A DNA stretch of 64,000 nt from an uncultured Lachnospiraceae bacterium (GTDB taxonomy: Bacteria > Bacillota > Clostridia > Lachnospirales > Lachnospiraceae), in contig CAMVPR010000004.1 in assembly GCA_947169385.1 (NCBI GenBank), positions 37,774 through 101,773 of the forward strand, given 5' to 3'. The notes under the pieces are model-generated. The model did not search any database and was not told the origin of the DNA. It saw nothing but the letters and a program-made list of their open reading frames with translations. Of the stretch, positions 1-8,096 are shown in pieces. The position numbers and the translations under genes are program-made. Within the stretch, counting starts at the first letter, position 1. Each line of letters begins with the position of its first letter.

Positions 1-486
1 CAGCTTAATACGAGGATTCATGACGACAACCTTGAGCTTGAACATCTTTGTAAGTTATTAGATGACAAGAAAGCGGAAGAACTTAAATTGACCGAAGATA
101 TCAACAGAGTCTATGACAGGTTCGAAGCAGCTAAAGCCGCTGCCATTCTCACTGCCATGATTATTGTAGCCTGTATGGTATTTACATTTTCACTGTCTTG
201 GGTTCCTTATATCGGAGGAATATTCTCTGTAGTCGGAATCACAACATTTGTTGTATTTATATATAGATATCGCAAATATTACGAGAAAGATTTTGACAAT
301 TACTTTGTTGAGAGGAAGTTTGATTTCTTTAAGTCATATGCATTCTCACACGACTTAAAACCAATAAGTGATTCTAAAGCCGGTGTCACGAGAGAACGAA
401 AACGCTTAGAGGACAATTATCACAAGGTTGAAGAGAGACTGAATACATGGCTTACAGAAAAGGATAAAAGAGAGAATAAAGGGTAA
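1..486 (+). CDS. Two-TM membrane protein of unknown function, 5' end cut by window
   Basis: The reading frame is open back to base 1, so the gene starts outside the window and the in-frame TTG at 88 is unlikely to be its true start. The visible 161 residues begin with a charged, Leu- and Lys-rich helical stretch. Two adjacent hydrophobic segments follow, from AAAILTAM to FTFSL and from YIGGIFS to FVVFIY, separated by a short turn. A basic, probably coiled-coil cytoplasmic tail ends in TEKDKRENKG. I do not recognise the family. The stop codon lies inside the hairpin terminator shared with the convergent kinase gene. Confidence 0.75.
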   Translation, partial: QLNTRIHDDNLELEHLCKLLDDKKAEELKLTEDINRVYDRFEAAKAAAILTAMIIVACMVFTFSLSWVPYIGGIFSVVGITTFVVFIYRYRKYYEKDFDNYFVERKFDFFKSYAFSHDLKPISDSKAGVTRERKRLEDNYHKVEERLNTWLTEKDKRENKG

Positions 487-510
487 TGCATCTTAAGCAT
501 TACCCTTTAT
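476..510. terminator. Bidirectional hairpin terminator overlapping two convergent stop codons
   Basis: Perfect 14-bp inverted repeat (arms 476-489 and 497-510, core AAAGGGTAATGC) with a 7-nt loop and short T runs on both sides. It contains the stop codons of both the left-edge membrane protein and the hybrid kinase, so the 3' ends of both coding regions form the stem. Confidence 0.85.
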
Positions 511-2736
511 ATATCTGCTTATAATATCTTCTAACATATTGAGTTTAACCGGCTTAGCTAAGTATCCGTCAAATCCTGCGCTTAAGTATTCTTCCTCTAC
601 TCCGCTTATCGCATTGGCAGTCAACATTATAACCGGTGTATCTGCGTTAATGTAATCAGATATCTCTCTCATGGCTTTCAATGTCTCGACACCATCCATC
701 TCAGGCATCATGTGATCCATAAAGATTATATCGTATTTGGTCTTCTTGGCCTTCTCGATTGATTCAGCACCGCTAAGTGCAGTATCAACAGTTAATTCAC
801 TGTCTCTTAAGAGTCTAACCATAACTCTTAGATTCATCTCAACATCATCTACAACAAGGATTCTTCCTTCAAAACTAGTAAGATCTACATCATACGATGC
901 CTCCGCTTCTGTCTCACGGTGGATGTTGTCAGGATCAAACTTGCCAACCGGAGCAGGATTATCAATAGTCTGCGGAACTTCCAAGACAAATGTAGACCCC
1001 TTACCGTATGTACTGTCAACCGTAATAGTACCATTCATAAGCTCGGCAATCTGCTTAGATATATAAAGTCCCAATCCTGTACCTTCAATAGCTTTAGTTG
1101 CTTTGTCATCAACTCTCTTAAAATCGTCAAATATCTTGTCTATATTGTCTTTCTTAATTCCTATTCCTGTGTCTGACACTTCAACCCTTAACACGTAGGT
1201 GTTGTTGTCTCTTGACTCTCCACCGACAGTAAGCTTAACCTGTCCCTCCCTCGTGTACTTAACCGCATTGGTCAAAAGGTTAATCATAATCTGTCTTACT
1301 CTCGAGTCATCTCCTATCAGGCACTTCGGAATTGATGCATCATTGCCTATTATAAGATCTAGATTCTTGTCGGCAGCACGAACATTAATCATCCTGTAGC
1401 AATCATTAATGAGGTTCATAGGACAGAACCTGTCATTCACGATAGATAACTTACCGGATTCAACTTTAGAAAAATCAAGTATATCGTTTATGGTATGTAA
1501 AAGAATCTGAGCAGAGTGCTCAATATCTTTAGCGTATTCCTTAATCTGCTCCTCATTGCAGTCTCTCAGTATCATTGTGTTCATACCGATGACAGCATTA
1601 ATCGGCGTCCTAATCTCGTGTGACATACTAGCTAAGAAATCACTCTTGGCTCTGTTGGCAACCTGTGCCTCAACAGAAAGCTCTCTCGCCTGCTTCATCT
1701 GCCATTCAAGCTGCTCATTGGTAGAACTCAGCTGATTAATATAGCCCTGCCTCTCTGTCTCGTCGTTAAACTCAACCAGGTATCCATTGTTGCGTCCACG
1801 TTTGCCTTCCTCTAAATAATCAATCTTAAGTCCTATAACTCTGTCATTAATATCTATGTATTCACTCGTAAAATCTTCGTCCTTAATCTTGTCTATTATG
1901 TGCCCTAGTATATCTCCGGCATCCCTAATCGTCTGATCAATCTTACATTTATTGAGTTCAGGAAACAGCCTCTCGGCAAATGCATTGCTGGACATATATC
2001 TCATCTTCCTGTCAAATGCAATATATCCGTACTTCTCCATCCTCTCATAAACATTGGTTACGTTAGCGGACATGTCATACATAGTCGCACGCGTAAAAAT
2101 AACAATAAGCAGAGTAATAAATATTATGTAAGAAATAGGAACCAACTCAAACCTAAGCCCCAATATCCTCTCAATAGTGTACGAAAATGTAGTCGCAGTC
2201 CACATTATCATAAGCATGAATACCGTCCGTCTTGAAACCTTGTTCTTCTTTATCGCACCGTATATGATTATATAAAGTGCGGCAACTCCCATGCTATAAA
2301 GGTAAACCAGATAGAAATCATGAACTATACCATATTCCTTGATAAGGTATGTTACTCCGTCATGCCTTTCAATGGTGGCGGATTTATAGTATAACTGATT
2401 GTACCCAACCGTCATTATAAAATACAGCAACACTGTGATACACATAAACACAATCGCCGTGAACTGCTTAGGTATCTTAATATTACTCAACTCAGCTACG
2501 TTAATCATAAGGAAATACGGAAGGAACATTCCACCTGTATATGTAATCTTGTTAGCAAGAAGCGCCTCATCGGTATTAGAGGAAGCGGCTATAGCAAGAT
2601 AACCACAGTTACATATAGTCACAACAATGCTCATCATTAAACAAGAAACGCTAAATCTAGCCTTCCTTGTCATTCTAAATATTAATACCATTTCTACAAA
2701 TGAAATCAAAGCTGTAACTATGTAATAATAAATCAT
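493..2736 (-). CDS. Hybrid sensor histidine kinase with 7TM sensor, PAS-like region and receiver
   Basis: 747 residues. Residues 1 to about 225 hold seven hydrophobic segments, resembling the 7TM sensor domain found on many clostridial kinases. A PAS-like region (about 230-330) and a short coiled coil follow. HisKA carries the SHEIRTPIN phosphoacceptor box with His373. The HATPase domain shows the N box (NAVKYT), DTGIGI and GTGLGL. A C-terminal receiver has ILVVDD and the phosphoacceptor Asp674 in MDHMMPEMDG. It is therefore a complete hybrid kinase able to pass phosphate from His to Asp internally. No output domain or HPt is attached, so the next relay partner is elsewhere. The ligand cannot be deduced. 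Confidence 0.93.
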   Translation of the reverse strand: MIYYYIVTALISFVEMVLIFRMTRKARFSVSCLMMSIVVTICNCGYLAIAASSNTDEALLANKITYTGGMFLPYFLMINVAELSNIKIPKQFTAIVFMCITVLLYFIMTVGYNQLYYKSATIERHDGVTYLIKEYGIVHDFYLVYLYSMGVAALYIIIYGAIKKNKVSRRTVFMLMIMWTATTFSYTIERILGLRFELVPISYIIFITLLIVIFTRATMYDMSANVTNVYERMEKYGYIAFDRKMRYMSSNAFAERLFPELNKCKIDQTIRDAGDILGHIIDKIKDEDFTSEYIDINDRVIGLKIDYLEEGKRGRNNGYLVEFNDETERQGYINQLSSTNEQLEWQMKQARELSVEAQVANRAKSDFLASMSHEIRTPINAVIGMNTMILRDCNEEQIKEYAKDIEHSAQILLHTINDILDFSKVESGKLSIVNDRFCPMNLINDCYRMINVRAADKNLDLIIGNDASIPKCLIGDDSRVRQIMINLLTNAVKYTREGQVKLTVGGESRDNNTYVLRVEVSDTGIGIKKDNIDKIFDDFKRVDDKATKAIEGTGLGLYISKQIAELMNGTITVDSTYGKGSTFVLEVPQTIDNPAPVGKFDPDNIHRETEAEASYDVDLTSFEGRILVVDDVEMNLRVMVRLLRDSELTVDTALSGAESIEKAKKTKYDIIFMDHMMPEMDGVETLKAMREISDYINADTPVIMLTANAISGVEEEYLSAGFDGYLAKPVKLNMLEDIISRYIKGNA

Positions 2737-2753
2737 ATATTCCCTCGCATTTA

Positions 2754-2784
2754 AAATAATGGGAGTTGTTATAAAACAACTCCC
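2754..2784 (-). terminator. Intrinsic terminator of the 2819-3466 gene
   Basis: Perfect 10-bp stem (GGGAGTTGTT and AACAACTCCC, loop ATAA, bases 2761-2784), followed on the minus strand by ATTATTTT. It separates the hypothetical gene from the hybrid kinase start at 2736. Confidence 0.85.
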
Positions 2785-2818
2785 AAAAACTACTTGGTAA
2801 TATCAGTTAATATCCAAC

Positions 2819-3466
2819 TTAAGCGGTTGTAACTGAAGTCTGGTTACCTGACGCAATTGCAGCCTCTGCATTGGTTGCAGCCTCTTCTCTCCATGCCTGG
2901 AATCCCTTCTTAACAGCATCAAATGTCTGCTTGCTAAGATCAGGTAATTCATCGCCCCACGCCTTGGTAGCCTCCTTATATCCCTTCTCAAATGCCTTCT
3001 CCATCTCGTCTATCTTGCTAGGATCTCCACCGGTTAATGCCTTGGCAAAATCAAGCATTCTCTCTGAAGTCTGCTTAACGCCCCAATATCCATCTTCTGA
3101 TACATCTTCTTGAGCCTGCTTAACTGCAGCCTCATCGATAGTCATGCCACTATCCTTGAAGTTCTTCCAAAACTCACTCGTAAATACATTAGCAGTTCCA
3201 TAAGCAGCACCCTGCTTCTCAAACATCTTAGAAACTAAACTCTGAAGTTGGTTAGCTCTCTCCATCTGATCTGCCTTAAGCTTGTTTACAAGCTCTGTAT
3301 TAGGAGTATAAGTCTTCCCTGACTTAACATCTGTTGTTCCCTTATCATATACAACTGCTGCTTCAGAAGCCTTGGTGGTCTCTTCTGCCTTGACAGGAGC
3401 CTTAACTTCCTTAGTATTAACAGGTGTAGTGACTTGAGAACTGGTATTAATTGAACTAACAGCCAT
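2819..3466 (-). CDS. Conserved hypothetical soluble protein
   Basis: 215 residues when started at the ATG at 3466, which sits behind a strong AAGGAGGGTG ribosome site; an upstream in-frame start (3508) lacks one. The first 60 residues are low complexity, rich in Ser, Thr, Val and Lys. The rest is predicted helical, with a conserved-looking stretch around YWGVKQTSERMLDFAKALTG and GYKEATKAWGDELPD. There is no signal peptide or membrane segment. I recall similar C-terminal stretches in Lachnospiraceae hypothetical proteins but cannot assign a function. The gene is monocistronic, with a consensus promoter upstream and a terminator downstream, so it may be well expressed. Confidence 0.8.
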   Translation of the reverse strand: MAVSSINTSSQVTTPVNTKEVKAPVKAEETTKASEAAVVYDKGTTDVKSGKTYTPNTELVNKLKADQMERANQLQSLVSKMFEKQGAAYGTANVFTSEFWKNFKDSGMTIDEAAVKQAQEDVSEDGYWGVKQTSERMLDFAKALTGGDPSKIDEMEKAFEKGYKEATKAWGDELPDLSKQTFDAVKKGFQAWREEAATNAEAAIASGNQTSVTTA

Positions 3467-3490
3467 AAAATCACCCTCCTTGGTATGTAC

Positions 3491-3511
3491 GCTATGCCTA
3501 AAAAGCATAGC
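3491..3511 (-). other. 5'-UTR hairpin upstream of the hypothetical gene
   Basis: Perfect 7-bp inverted repeat GCTATGC / GCATAGC around a 7-nt A-rich loop, between the predicted start of transcription (about 3531) and the ribosome site. It may stabilise the message or modulate initiation; no known riboswitch is recognised. Confidence 0.5.
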
Positions 3512-3537
3512 AAAATCTTAGACTTTTCTACACTTAA

Positions 3538-3566
3538 ATTGTATGCTATAATATGGATAATGTCAA
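3538..3566 (-). promoter_or_regulatory. Sigma-A promoter for the 2819-3466 gene
   Basis: TTGACA (3561-3566) and TACAAT (3538-3543) on the minus strand with a 17-bp spacer. A plus-strand TATAAT at 3547-3552, probably the -10 of deoD, lies inside this promoter. The two divergent promoters therefore overlap and probably compete. Confidence 0.8.
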
Positions 3567-3590
3567 GTATAAAGTGAGGTGAACAGCATA

Positions 3591-4304
3591 ATGAGTACAC
3601 ACATTAATGCAGCTAAAGGTGATATAGCCGAGACCGTATTGATGCCCGGAGACCCATTAAGAGCAAGATACGTTGCAGAGAACTTCCTAGAAGGCGCAAC
3701 TTGCTACAACGAAGTCAGAGGCATGTATGGTTACACCGGCACATACAAGGGTCATAAGATAAGCGTTCAGGGTTCGGGAATGGGTATTCCGTCATTTCTT
3801 ATCTATGTAACCGAGCTTATCAACGAGTATGACGTCAAGAACGTCATAAGAATCGGTACTTGCGGTGCAATACGTGAGGATGTCAACATAAGAGATATTC
3901 TCTTAGGAGTGTCTGCCAATACCACTTCTAATATCAATAAGACCAGATTTTTAGGATATGATTACTGTCCTACCGCAGATTTCAATCTTCTTAACACGGC
4001 ATACAAGAAGGCTGAAGAACTTGGTTTCTTAGACCATACTCATGTTGGACCTATCTTATCTACAGATGAGTTCTACGGACACGATGAAGGTTTAGAGGCG
4101 ATGTACGCCAAGTATGGTGTTTTAGGCGTTGAGATGGAGGCTGCCGGCCTTTATACCGCCGCAGCAGGATTAGGTGCTAAAGCGCTTGCAATTCTTACCG
4201 TAAGCGATCATCTGATTACACACGAACAGACCTCGAGTGAAGAGCGCGAGAAGACATTTACCGATATGATGAATCTCGCCTTAGAAACTGCAATTGCTAT
4301 TTGA
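3591..4304 (+). CDS. deoD: Purine-nucleoside phosphorylase (DeoD type)
   Basis: 237 residues. It catalyses reversible phosphorolysis of purine (deoxy)nucleosides to base plus (deoxy)ribose-1-phosphate in the cytoplasm (family knowledge). The start [25 protein letters not shown] is the typical DeoD N-terminus, with the phosphate-binding [14 protein letters not shown] and the C-terminal EMEAAGLY and TVSDH segments match the hexameric class. The ATG at 3591 is chosen over 3579 because GAGGTGAAC ends 6 bases upstream and family members begin here. A small protein gene and a YitT-type gene follow on the same strand. Confidence 0.95.
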   Translation: MSTHINAAKGDIAETVLMPGDPLRARYVAENFLEGATCYNEVRGMYGYTGTYKGHKISVQGSGMGIPSFLIYVTELINEYDVKNVIRIGTCGAIREDVNIRDILLGVSANTTSNINKTRFLGYDYCPTADFNLLNTAYKKAEELGFLDHTHVGPILSTDEFYGHDEGLEAMYAKYGVLGVEMEAAGLYTAAAGLGAKALAILTVSDHLITHEQTSSEEREKTFTDMMNLALETAIAI

Positions 4305-4359
4305 TTTCATTTGTTATATAATACTTTATTGAAATTTATATTAAAGGAGCATATTTATT

Positions 4360-4599
4360 ATGGCACAACAATCACAATACACATCTAATTCTTTTATTAA
4401 CATGAGTGAATACTTCAACATTGGCGACGAGGTATCTGCTTTACTTCACGCTAACTATGGCGAGACAGGTAAGGGATACAGAGGTGGTTTCGTAACCTAC
4501 GTTTCTCCTTATTTTATCACTGTAGATTTTGACTGCTTCAAGGAGTGTTTTAACTCTATGGAATGGAAAGAAGGCAAGCTCAAGAAAGTAGCTAAATAA
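4360..4599 (+). CDS. Small hypothetical protein, probable beta-barrel fold
   Basis: 79 residues, preceded by AAAGGAGC. The sequence has alternating hydrophobic strands (IGDEVSALLHA, GGFVTYVSPYFITVDFD) and a basic end (KEGKLKKVAK), suggesting a small SH3- or KOW-like barrel. I do not recognise it. It lies 55 bp after deoD and 19 bp before the YitT-like gene, so it is probably cotranscribed with the latter. Confidence 0.75.
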   Translation: MAQQSQYTSNSFINMSEYFNIGDEVSALLHANYGETGKGYRGGFVTYVSPYFITVDFDCFKECFNSMEWKEGKLKKVAK

Positions 4600-4618
4600 C
4601 AATCGGAGGTTTATGTTA

Positions 4619-5485
4619 ATGCCAACCAAGGATCGTATAATCCAGTTCATAATGTTGCTGTTAGGCTCGGCTGTTGCGGCATTTTCCGTTGAGAAGATAT
4701 TGGTACCGGTTCAGATACTTGACGGCGGCGTGGTCGGTATAAGTATTATCATTCATATGCTGGCTAACATCCCTCTTGGTATCCTGACATTTGCACTTAA
4801 TATGCCTTTTGTTATTATAGGAGCAAGGAAGATGGGCAAGGGTTTCTTAGTAAGAACCTTAATAGCTATGGCTTTCTTCTCATTGTCAATTCAGGTATTC
4901 TCACATCTCGAATATGATGTGACCGATGACAGACTGCTTGCAACCGTATTCGGCGGTGTGATATTAGGTCTCGGTGTTGGTATCGTTATCAGAAACGGTG
5001 GATGTTTAGACGGTACTGAGTCAGTTGCAATACTGATTTCAAGAAAGAAGCCAAGTCTTTCTGTTGGTCAGATAGTTCTTATGTTTAACATAATTATCTA
5101 CCTTTCGGCAGGTCTTTTATTCGGACTTGACAGGGCGTTATACAGCTTGCTTACATACTTCATCACATCCAAGGTTGTTGACTACATCAACACAGGTTTA
5201 GACCAGGGTAAGGCTGTCATGATTATCACCGAGCAAGGTAGAAGGATAGCTGATGACATTTACAAGGAACTCGGTCGAACCGTAACCTTCATGAAGGGTG
5301 AGGGACTTATCTCTGGTGAGAAGACTGTTCTATATTGCGTCATCACAAGAATGGAGCTGTCGACAATCAGAACCATCATAGAGCAGGATGATATTCAGGC
5401 ATTTATGACAATATCTGATGTATCAGAGATTTTGGGACGCCACATCAAGAGCACATCCGCGATTGAGAAGATAAACCAAGAATAA
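4619..5485 (+). CDS. YitT family membrane protein (DUF161/DUF2179)
   Basis: 288 residues. The N-terminal two thirds has about five or six hydrophobic segments with the family's characteristic GGVVGISIIIH and GNGGCLDGTE-like (IRNGGCLDGTESVAI) loops. The C-terminal soluble domain (about 200-285: KAVMIITEQGRRIADDI, GRTVTFMKGEG, TVLYCVITRMEL) is the DUF2179 domain. The role of the family is unknown; a transport or nucleotide-sensing function is often guessed. GGAGG at 4605-4609 is 3 bases from an ATG at 4613 and 9 from the ATG at 4619; the latter spacing is better, so 4619 is used. The first start would add only two residues. Confidence 0.9.
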   Translation: MPTKDRIIQFIMLLLGSAVAAFSVEKILVPVQILDGGVVGISIIIHMLANIPLGILTFALNMPFVIIGARKMGKGFLVRTLIAMAFFSLSIQVFSHLEYDVTDDRLLATVFGGVILGLGVGIVIRNGGCLDGTESVAILISRKKPSLSVGQIVLMFNIIIYLSAGLLFGLDRALYSLLTYFITSKVVDYINTGLDQGKAVMIITEQGRRIADDIYKELGRTVTFMKGEGLISGEKTVLYCVITRMELSTIRTIIEQDDIQAFMTISDVSEILGRHIKSTSAIEKINQE

Positions 5486-5502
5486 TTAATATGAACATAG
5501 TT

Positions 5503-5529
5503 AAAGCTCGGGCTTATCGCCCGAGCTTT
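5503..5529. terminator. Hairpin terminator between convergent genes (AGCTCGGGC type)
   Basis: Perfect 11-bp stem AAAGCTCGGGC / GCCCGAGCTTT with a 5-nt loop, followed by GTTATTT. It serves the YitT-like gene and probably also the convergent LRR gene. The same stem core recurs at 6821-6847 and 8055-8076. Confidence 0.85.
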
Positions 5530-5558
5530 GTTATTTATGTTAACTATCAACATGTGAA

Positions 5559-6677
5559 TTAATTATATAAGAATCTACTTTTATCCGTGTTAAGGCCTTT
5601 AGCAAGGTTATCAAGATCTGTGTCAGAAAGCGACTTCGATAAGATATGAACCTCATACTTTCTTTCCATCCACTTAGGTATGATTTTAGACCATTCACTC
5701 TCTTTTACAGCATTTTCATCAATTGTAACTTTATTCAGGCTTTCAGGAAGTGTAATCTTAGATAAATACTTACAAACAAGCGGTGACGACTCATACGAAC
5801 CATATATACTATCATCAACATCATTATCTGACTTGTTCGTATAAGTAACAGCTGATAAAGGAAATGTCTCACATCCTTCTGCAACAGTAAGCAAATATCG
5901 ATTGCTTGGAACTCTGATTATAGTCTTTTTGTCCTTAGAATATACAACTCCGTCAATCGACGTATAGTTCTCATCAGAATCACTTACTATAATATTACGA
6001 GCTCTAATAACATTAAATGTATTAATATCTGTCACAGGAGTATTAAACTCAACAGTTTTTGCCACAAGCGTTTCTGACAATTCCTGACTATTACCTGATA
6101 ATTTAAAATCACCCGGCAATGTAACTTTAACCTTTTCACCGGCTAAATTCGCGTCAAATGCCTCAAGTCCAATCTTTTTGGTATTAGGGCTTAATTTAAA
6201 TTCTAGTGCTCTTGAACCTGCAAATGCCTGATCTCCTATACTTACCAAACTGTCAGGAAAACTAAAACACTCATCCTCAAAATAACTTCCGTAAAATGCC
6301 ATTGTTCCTATAGCCGTTAGCTTATTATGAAAATTCACGCTTCCTAAATTAGGACACCATCCAAACGCGTAATTAGGAATCTTGGTCATAGTCTTAGGTA
6401 TCGTAACACTCTCTAAATACTCACACTCTGCAAAAGCTCTTTCAGGAATTGATTTAACTCCGTTTTTAATAACAATTTTCTTAATCTTCAATTTCTTAGA
6501 TTTTGACGGTATCTGTGACTTCTTCATAGCACCCTTACCACTAACCGTGTAAGTACCATTCTTAAGCTTAGTTTTAACCGCCGCCGAAGCATCAACACTA
6601 CAAAAGCACATCATTAATGTCAGCAAAATGAAAGATGAACACAATATAGTTGCCAATTTCTTATACGTTTTACTCAT
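5559..6677 (-). CDS. Secreted BspA-type leucine-rich-repeat protein
   Basis: 372 residues. The start at 6677 has AGGAGG 9 bases upstream; the ATG at 6686 abuts that site and is less likely. The signal peptide (LATILCSSFILLTLMMCF, cleavage near VDASA) is followed by a Lys-rich stretch. LRR_5 (BspA-like) repeats span about residues 65-180: IPERAFAECEYLESVTIP, IPNYAFGWCPNLGSVNF, IGTMAFYGSYF and IGDQAFAG. The C-terminal half is more divergent, with one further LRR-like strand pair near ITLPESLNKV. There is no cell-wall anchor or transmembrane tail, so it is probably secreted or held non-covalently. Such proteins often mediate adhesion; that role is inferred from the family. Confidence 0.85.
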   Translation of the reverse strand: MSKTYKKLATILCSSFILLTLMMCFCSVDASAAVKTKLKNGTYTVSGKGAMKKSQIPSKSKKLKIKKIVIKNGVKSIPERAFAECEYLESVTIPKTMTKIPNYAFGWCPNLGSVNFHNKLTAIGTMAFYGSYFEDECFSFPDSLVSIGDQAFAGSRALEFKLSPNTKKIGLEAFDANLAGEKVKVTLPGDFKLSGNSQELSETLVAKTVEFNTPVTDINTFNVIRARNIIVSDSDENYTSIDGVVYSKDKKTIIRVPSNRYLLTVAEGCETFPLSAVTYTNKSDNDVDDSIYGSYESSPLVCKYLSKITLPESLNKVTIDENAVKESEWSKIIPKWMERKYEVHILSKSLSDTDLDNLAKGLNTDKSRFLYN

Positions 6678-6814
6678 AACAAACATCCTCCTAACTTACA
6701 AGTAAATAATCACTGATGACACAGCAACATTAAAATATAATTAATATAATTTATATATAATCTTTCATTGTGAGAAAACTGTGAATACTTATATGTTCCC
6801 GAAGAATTATATCT

Positions 6815-6847
6815 TATGTAAAAGCTCGAGTTAAACACCCGAGCTTT
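6815..6847 (-). terminator. Intrinsic terminator of the P-loop ATPase gene
   Basis: Stem AAAGCTCG / CGAGCTTT (6821-6828 and 6840-6847) directly after the ATPase stop codon. The minus-strand sequence leaving the stem is TTTTACATAAG. It is a weaker relative of the AGCTCGGGC hairpins at 5503 and 8055. Confidence 0.65.
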
Positions 6848-6849
6848 GT

Positions 6850-7893
6850 TTATATCTCCTGATAGTGTTCTATATATTCTTTAAACCTTGGGAGAATCAA
6901 AGAGATTTCGCCATACTTGGGTACATCTACAATACCCTTCTTGATTAATCTGTCCCTATACACAGAGAATTTATTAGATGGCATATCAAGTCGATCTCTT
7001 AATTCCTTTACAGTAGTTCTTTGTTGCTTTGCTATCTCACGTACTACCACCCTGTCATTATCAGACATTTCCGACCATATCTTATCATAAGAATACTCCT
7101 TAAGCATATAATCAAACTGTGGTAAAATATCCTCGATTTCTTTCTCCTTATTATCCCATTTCAGATATCCCAATATCTGAAACGCATACGAGTATCCATC
7201 GACTATATCAGCCATAGCATATGCCTCTTCGTCATTTATCTCAAATGTATTCTTATATTCCTCGGCAACCAAAATCCTGTCAAGCGGCTTCAAATGTATC
7301 TTAGGTGCGCGATATAAAAATGTAAGTGTTTTCTCGTTCTGTAATTCATAGATATTCTCATATAATCCCGTCATCAAAAAGAAAATTGGATAATTCTGCC
7401 TAATCCAAAGCTGATATAAACTCGCAAATCTTTGAACATATTCATTATTGACAACTTCGTCTATCGCAATCAAAAGTCTTTTGCCATTGTCAGCCAACAC
7501 CTTAAACATGCGCTCTAATATTATCTCTTCATTGGCCGCCGGAACTTCATTGTTAAACCCTACATTTACGCCAAATGCATTAATACTTATATCAGCTTTA
7601 ATAAACATCTTATTCAATACCTTGTTATTAGCCAAATGAGATATTAACGAACTTATCATATTATTATCGGGAATCAAATCTACAACTATCCAATCTTCCC
7701 TTTTAAAATAATCTGTCAGTTCTGTTAAAAAAACAGTTTTGCCTGAACCCCTGACCCCGGTAATCATATAGCACATTGTTGGAGGATATACGGAATTAAA
7801 GTTGTCAACTACATTTCTATAGTCTGTAATTCTTGACACATAACATTGTGGTTTCTGTCCAAACGCAACCAAAAATGGGTTTACTTTATACAT
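6850..7893 (-). CDS. P-loop ATPase with C-terminal winged helix (Orc/Cdc6- or ATPase_2-like)
   Basis: 347 residues from the ATG at 7893, which follows AAGGGGGC; the ATG at 7914 has no ribosome site. Walker A is GVRGSGKT (46-53). Walker B lies in RLLIAIDEV, followed by sensor-like TGLYENIYEL. After a helical lid region (about 200-265), residues 270-345 look like a winged helix (TVKELRDRLDMPSNKFSVYRDRLIKKGIVDV). This layout resembles small AAA+ ATPases related to Orc1/Cdc6 or the ATPase_2/STAND group; no partner nuclease or toxin gene is adjacent. The upstream region holds a regular 30-bp-period array of TTTTATAAC boxes that the winged helix could bind. The function is unknown. Confidence 0.8.
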   Translation of the reverse strand: MYKVNPFLVAFGQKPQCYVSRITDYRNVVDNFNSVYPPTMCYMITGVRGSGKTVFLTELTDYFKREDWIVVDLIPDNNMISSLISHLANNKVLNKMFIKADISINAFGVNVGFNNEVPAANEEIILERMFKVLADNGKRLLIAIDEVVNNEYVQRFASLYQLWIRQNYPIFFLMTGLYENIYELQNEKTLTFLYRAPKIHLKPLDRILVAEEYKNTFEINDEEAYAMADIVDGYSYAFQILGYLKWDNKEKEIEDILPQFDYMLKEYSYDKIWSEMSDNDRVVVREIAKQQRTTVKELRDRLDMPSNKFSVYRDRLIKKGIVDVPKYGEISLILPRFKEYIEHYQEI

Positions 7894-7944
7894 AATCTCA
7901 GCCCCCTTATCCACATTTCAACTCTAGCATATACGCAAACTTGT

Positions 7945-8026
7945 TTTTATAACTGTTTTATAACTTTGAATTTCTTTTATAACTGTTTTATAACTTCAAT
8001 ATAATTTTATAACTATTTTATAACTT
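7945..8026. repeat. Iteron-like array: three 22-bp units at exact 30-bp spacing
   Basis: Three nearly identical units at 7945-7966, 7975-7996 and 8005-8026. Each consists of two TTTTATAAC boxes whose starts are 11 bp apart; starts repeat every 30 bp (about three helical turns). The six boxes begin at 7945, 7956, 7975, 7986, 8005 and 8016. The intervening 8-bp spacers differ, so only the boxes are repeated. The array lies upstream of the winged-helix ATPase gene and downstream of the ldh terminator. Confidence 0.9.
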
Positions 8027-8044
8027 TTGCAATACATATTTTTT

Positions 8045-8076
8045 ATATAAACAAAGCTCGGGCAATCGCCCGAGCT
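8045..8076 (-). terminator. Intrinsic terminator of ldh (AGCTCGGGC type)
   Basis: Stem AGCTCGGGC / GCCCGAGCT (8055-8063 and 8068-8076), loop of 4, followed on the minus strand by TTGTTTATAT. It is 20 bases after the ldh stop. Confidence 0.85.
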
Positions 8077-8096
8077 GTTACATCCAACATCATATA

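Noticed and set aside
7893..7914. Upstream ATG at 7914 as start of the P-loop ATPase
   Set aside because: It has no ribosome site, whereas the ATG at 7893 follows a purine-rich AAGGGGGC at good distance.
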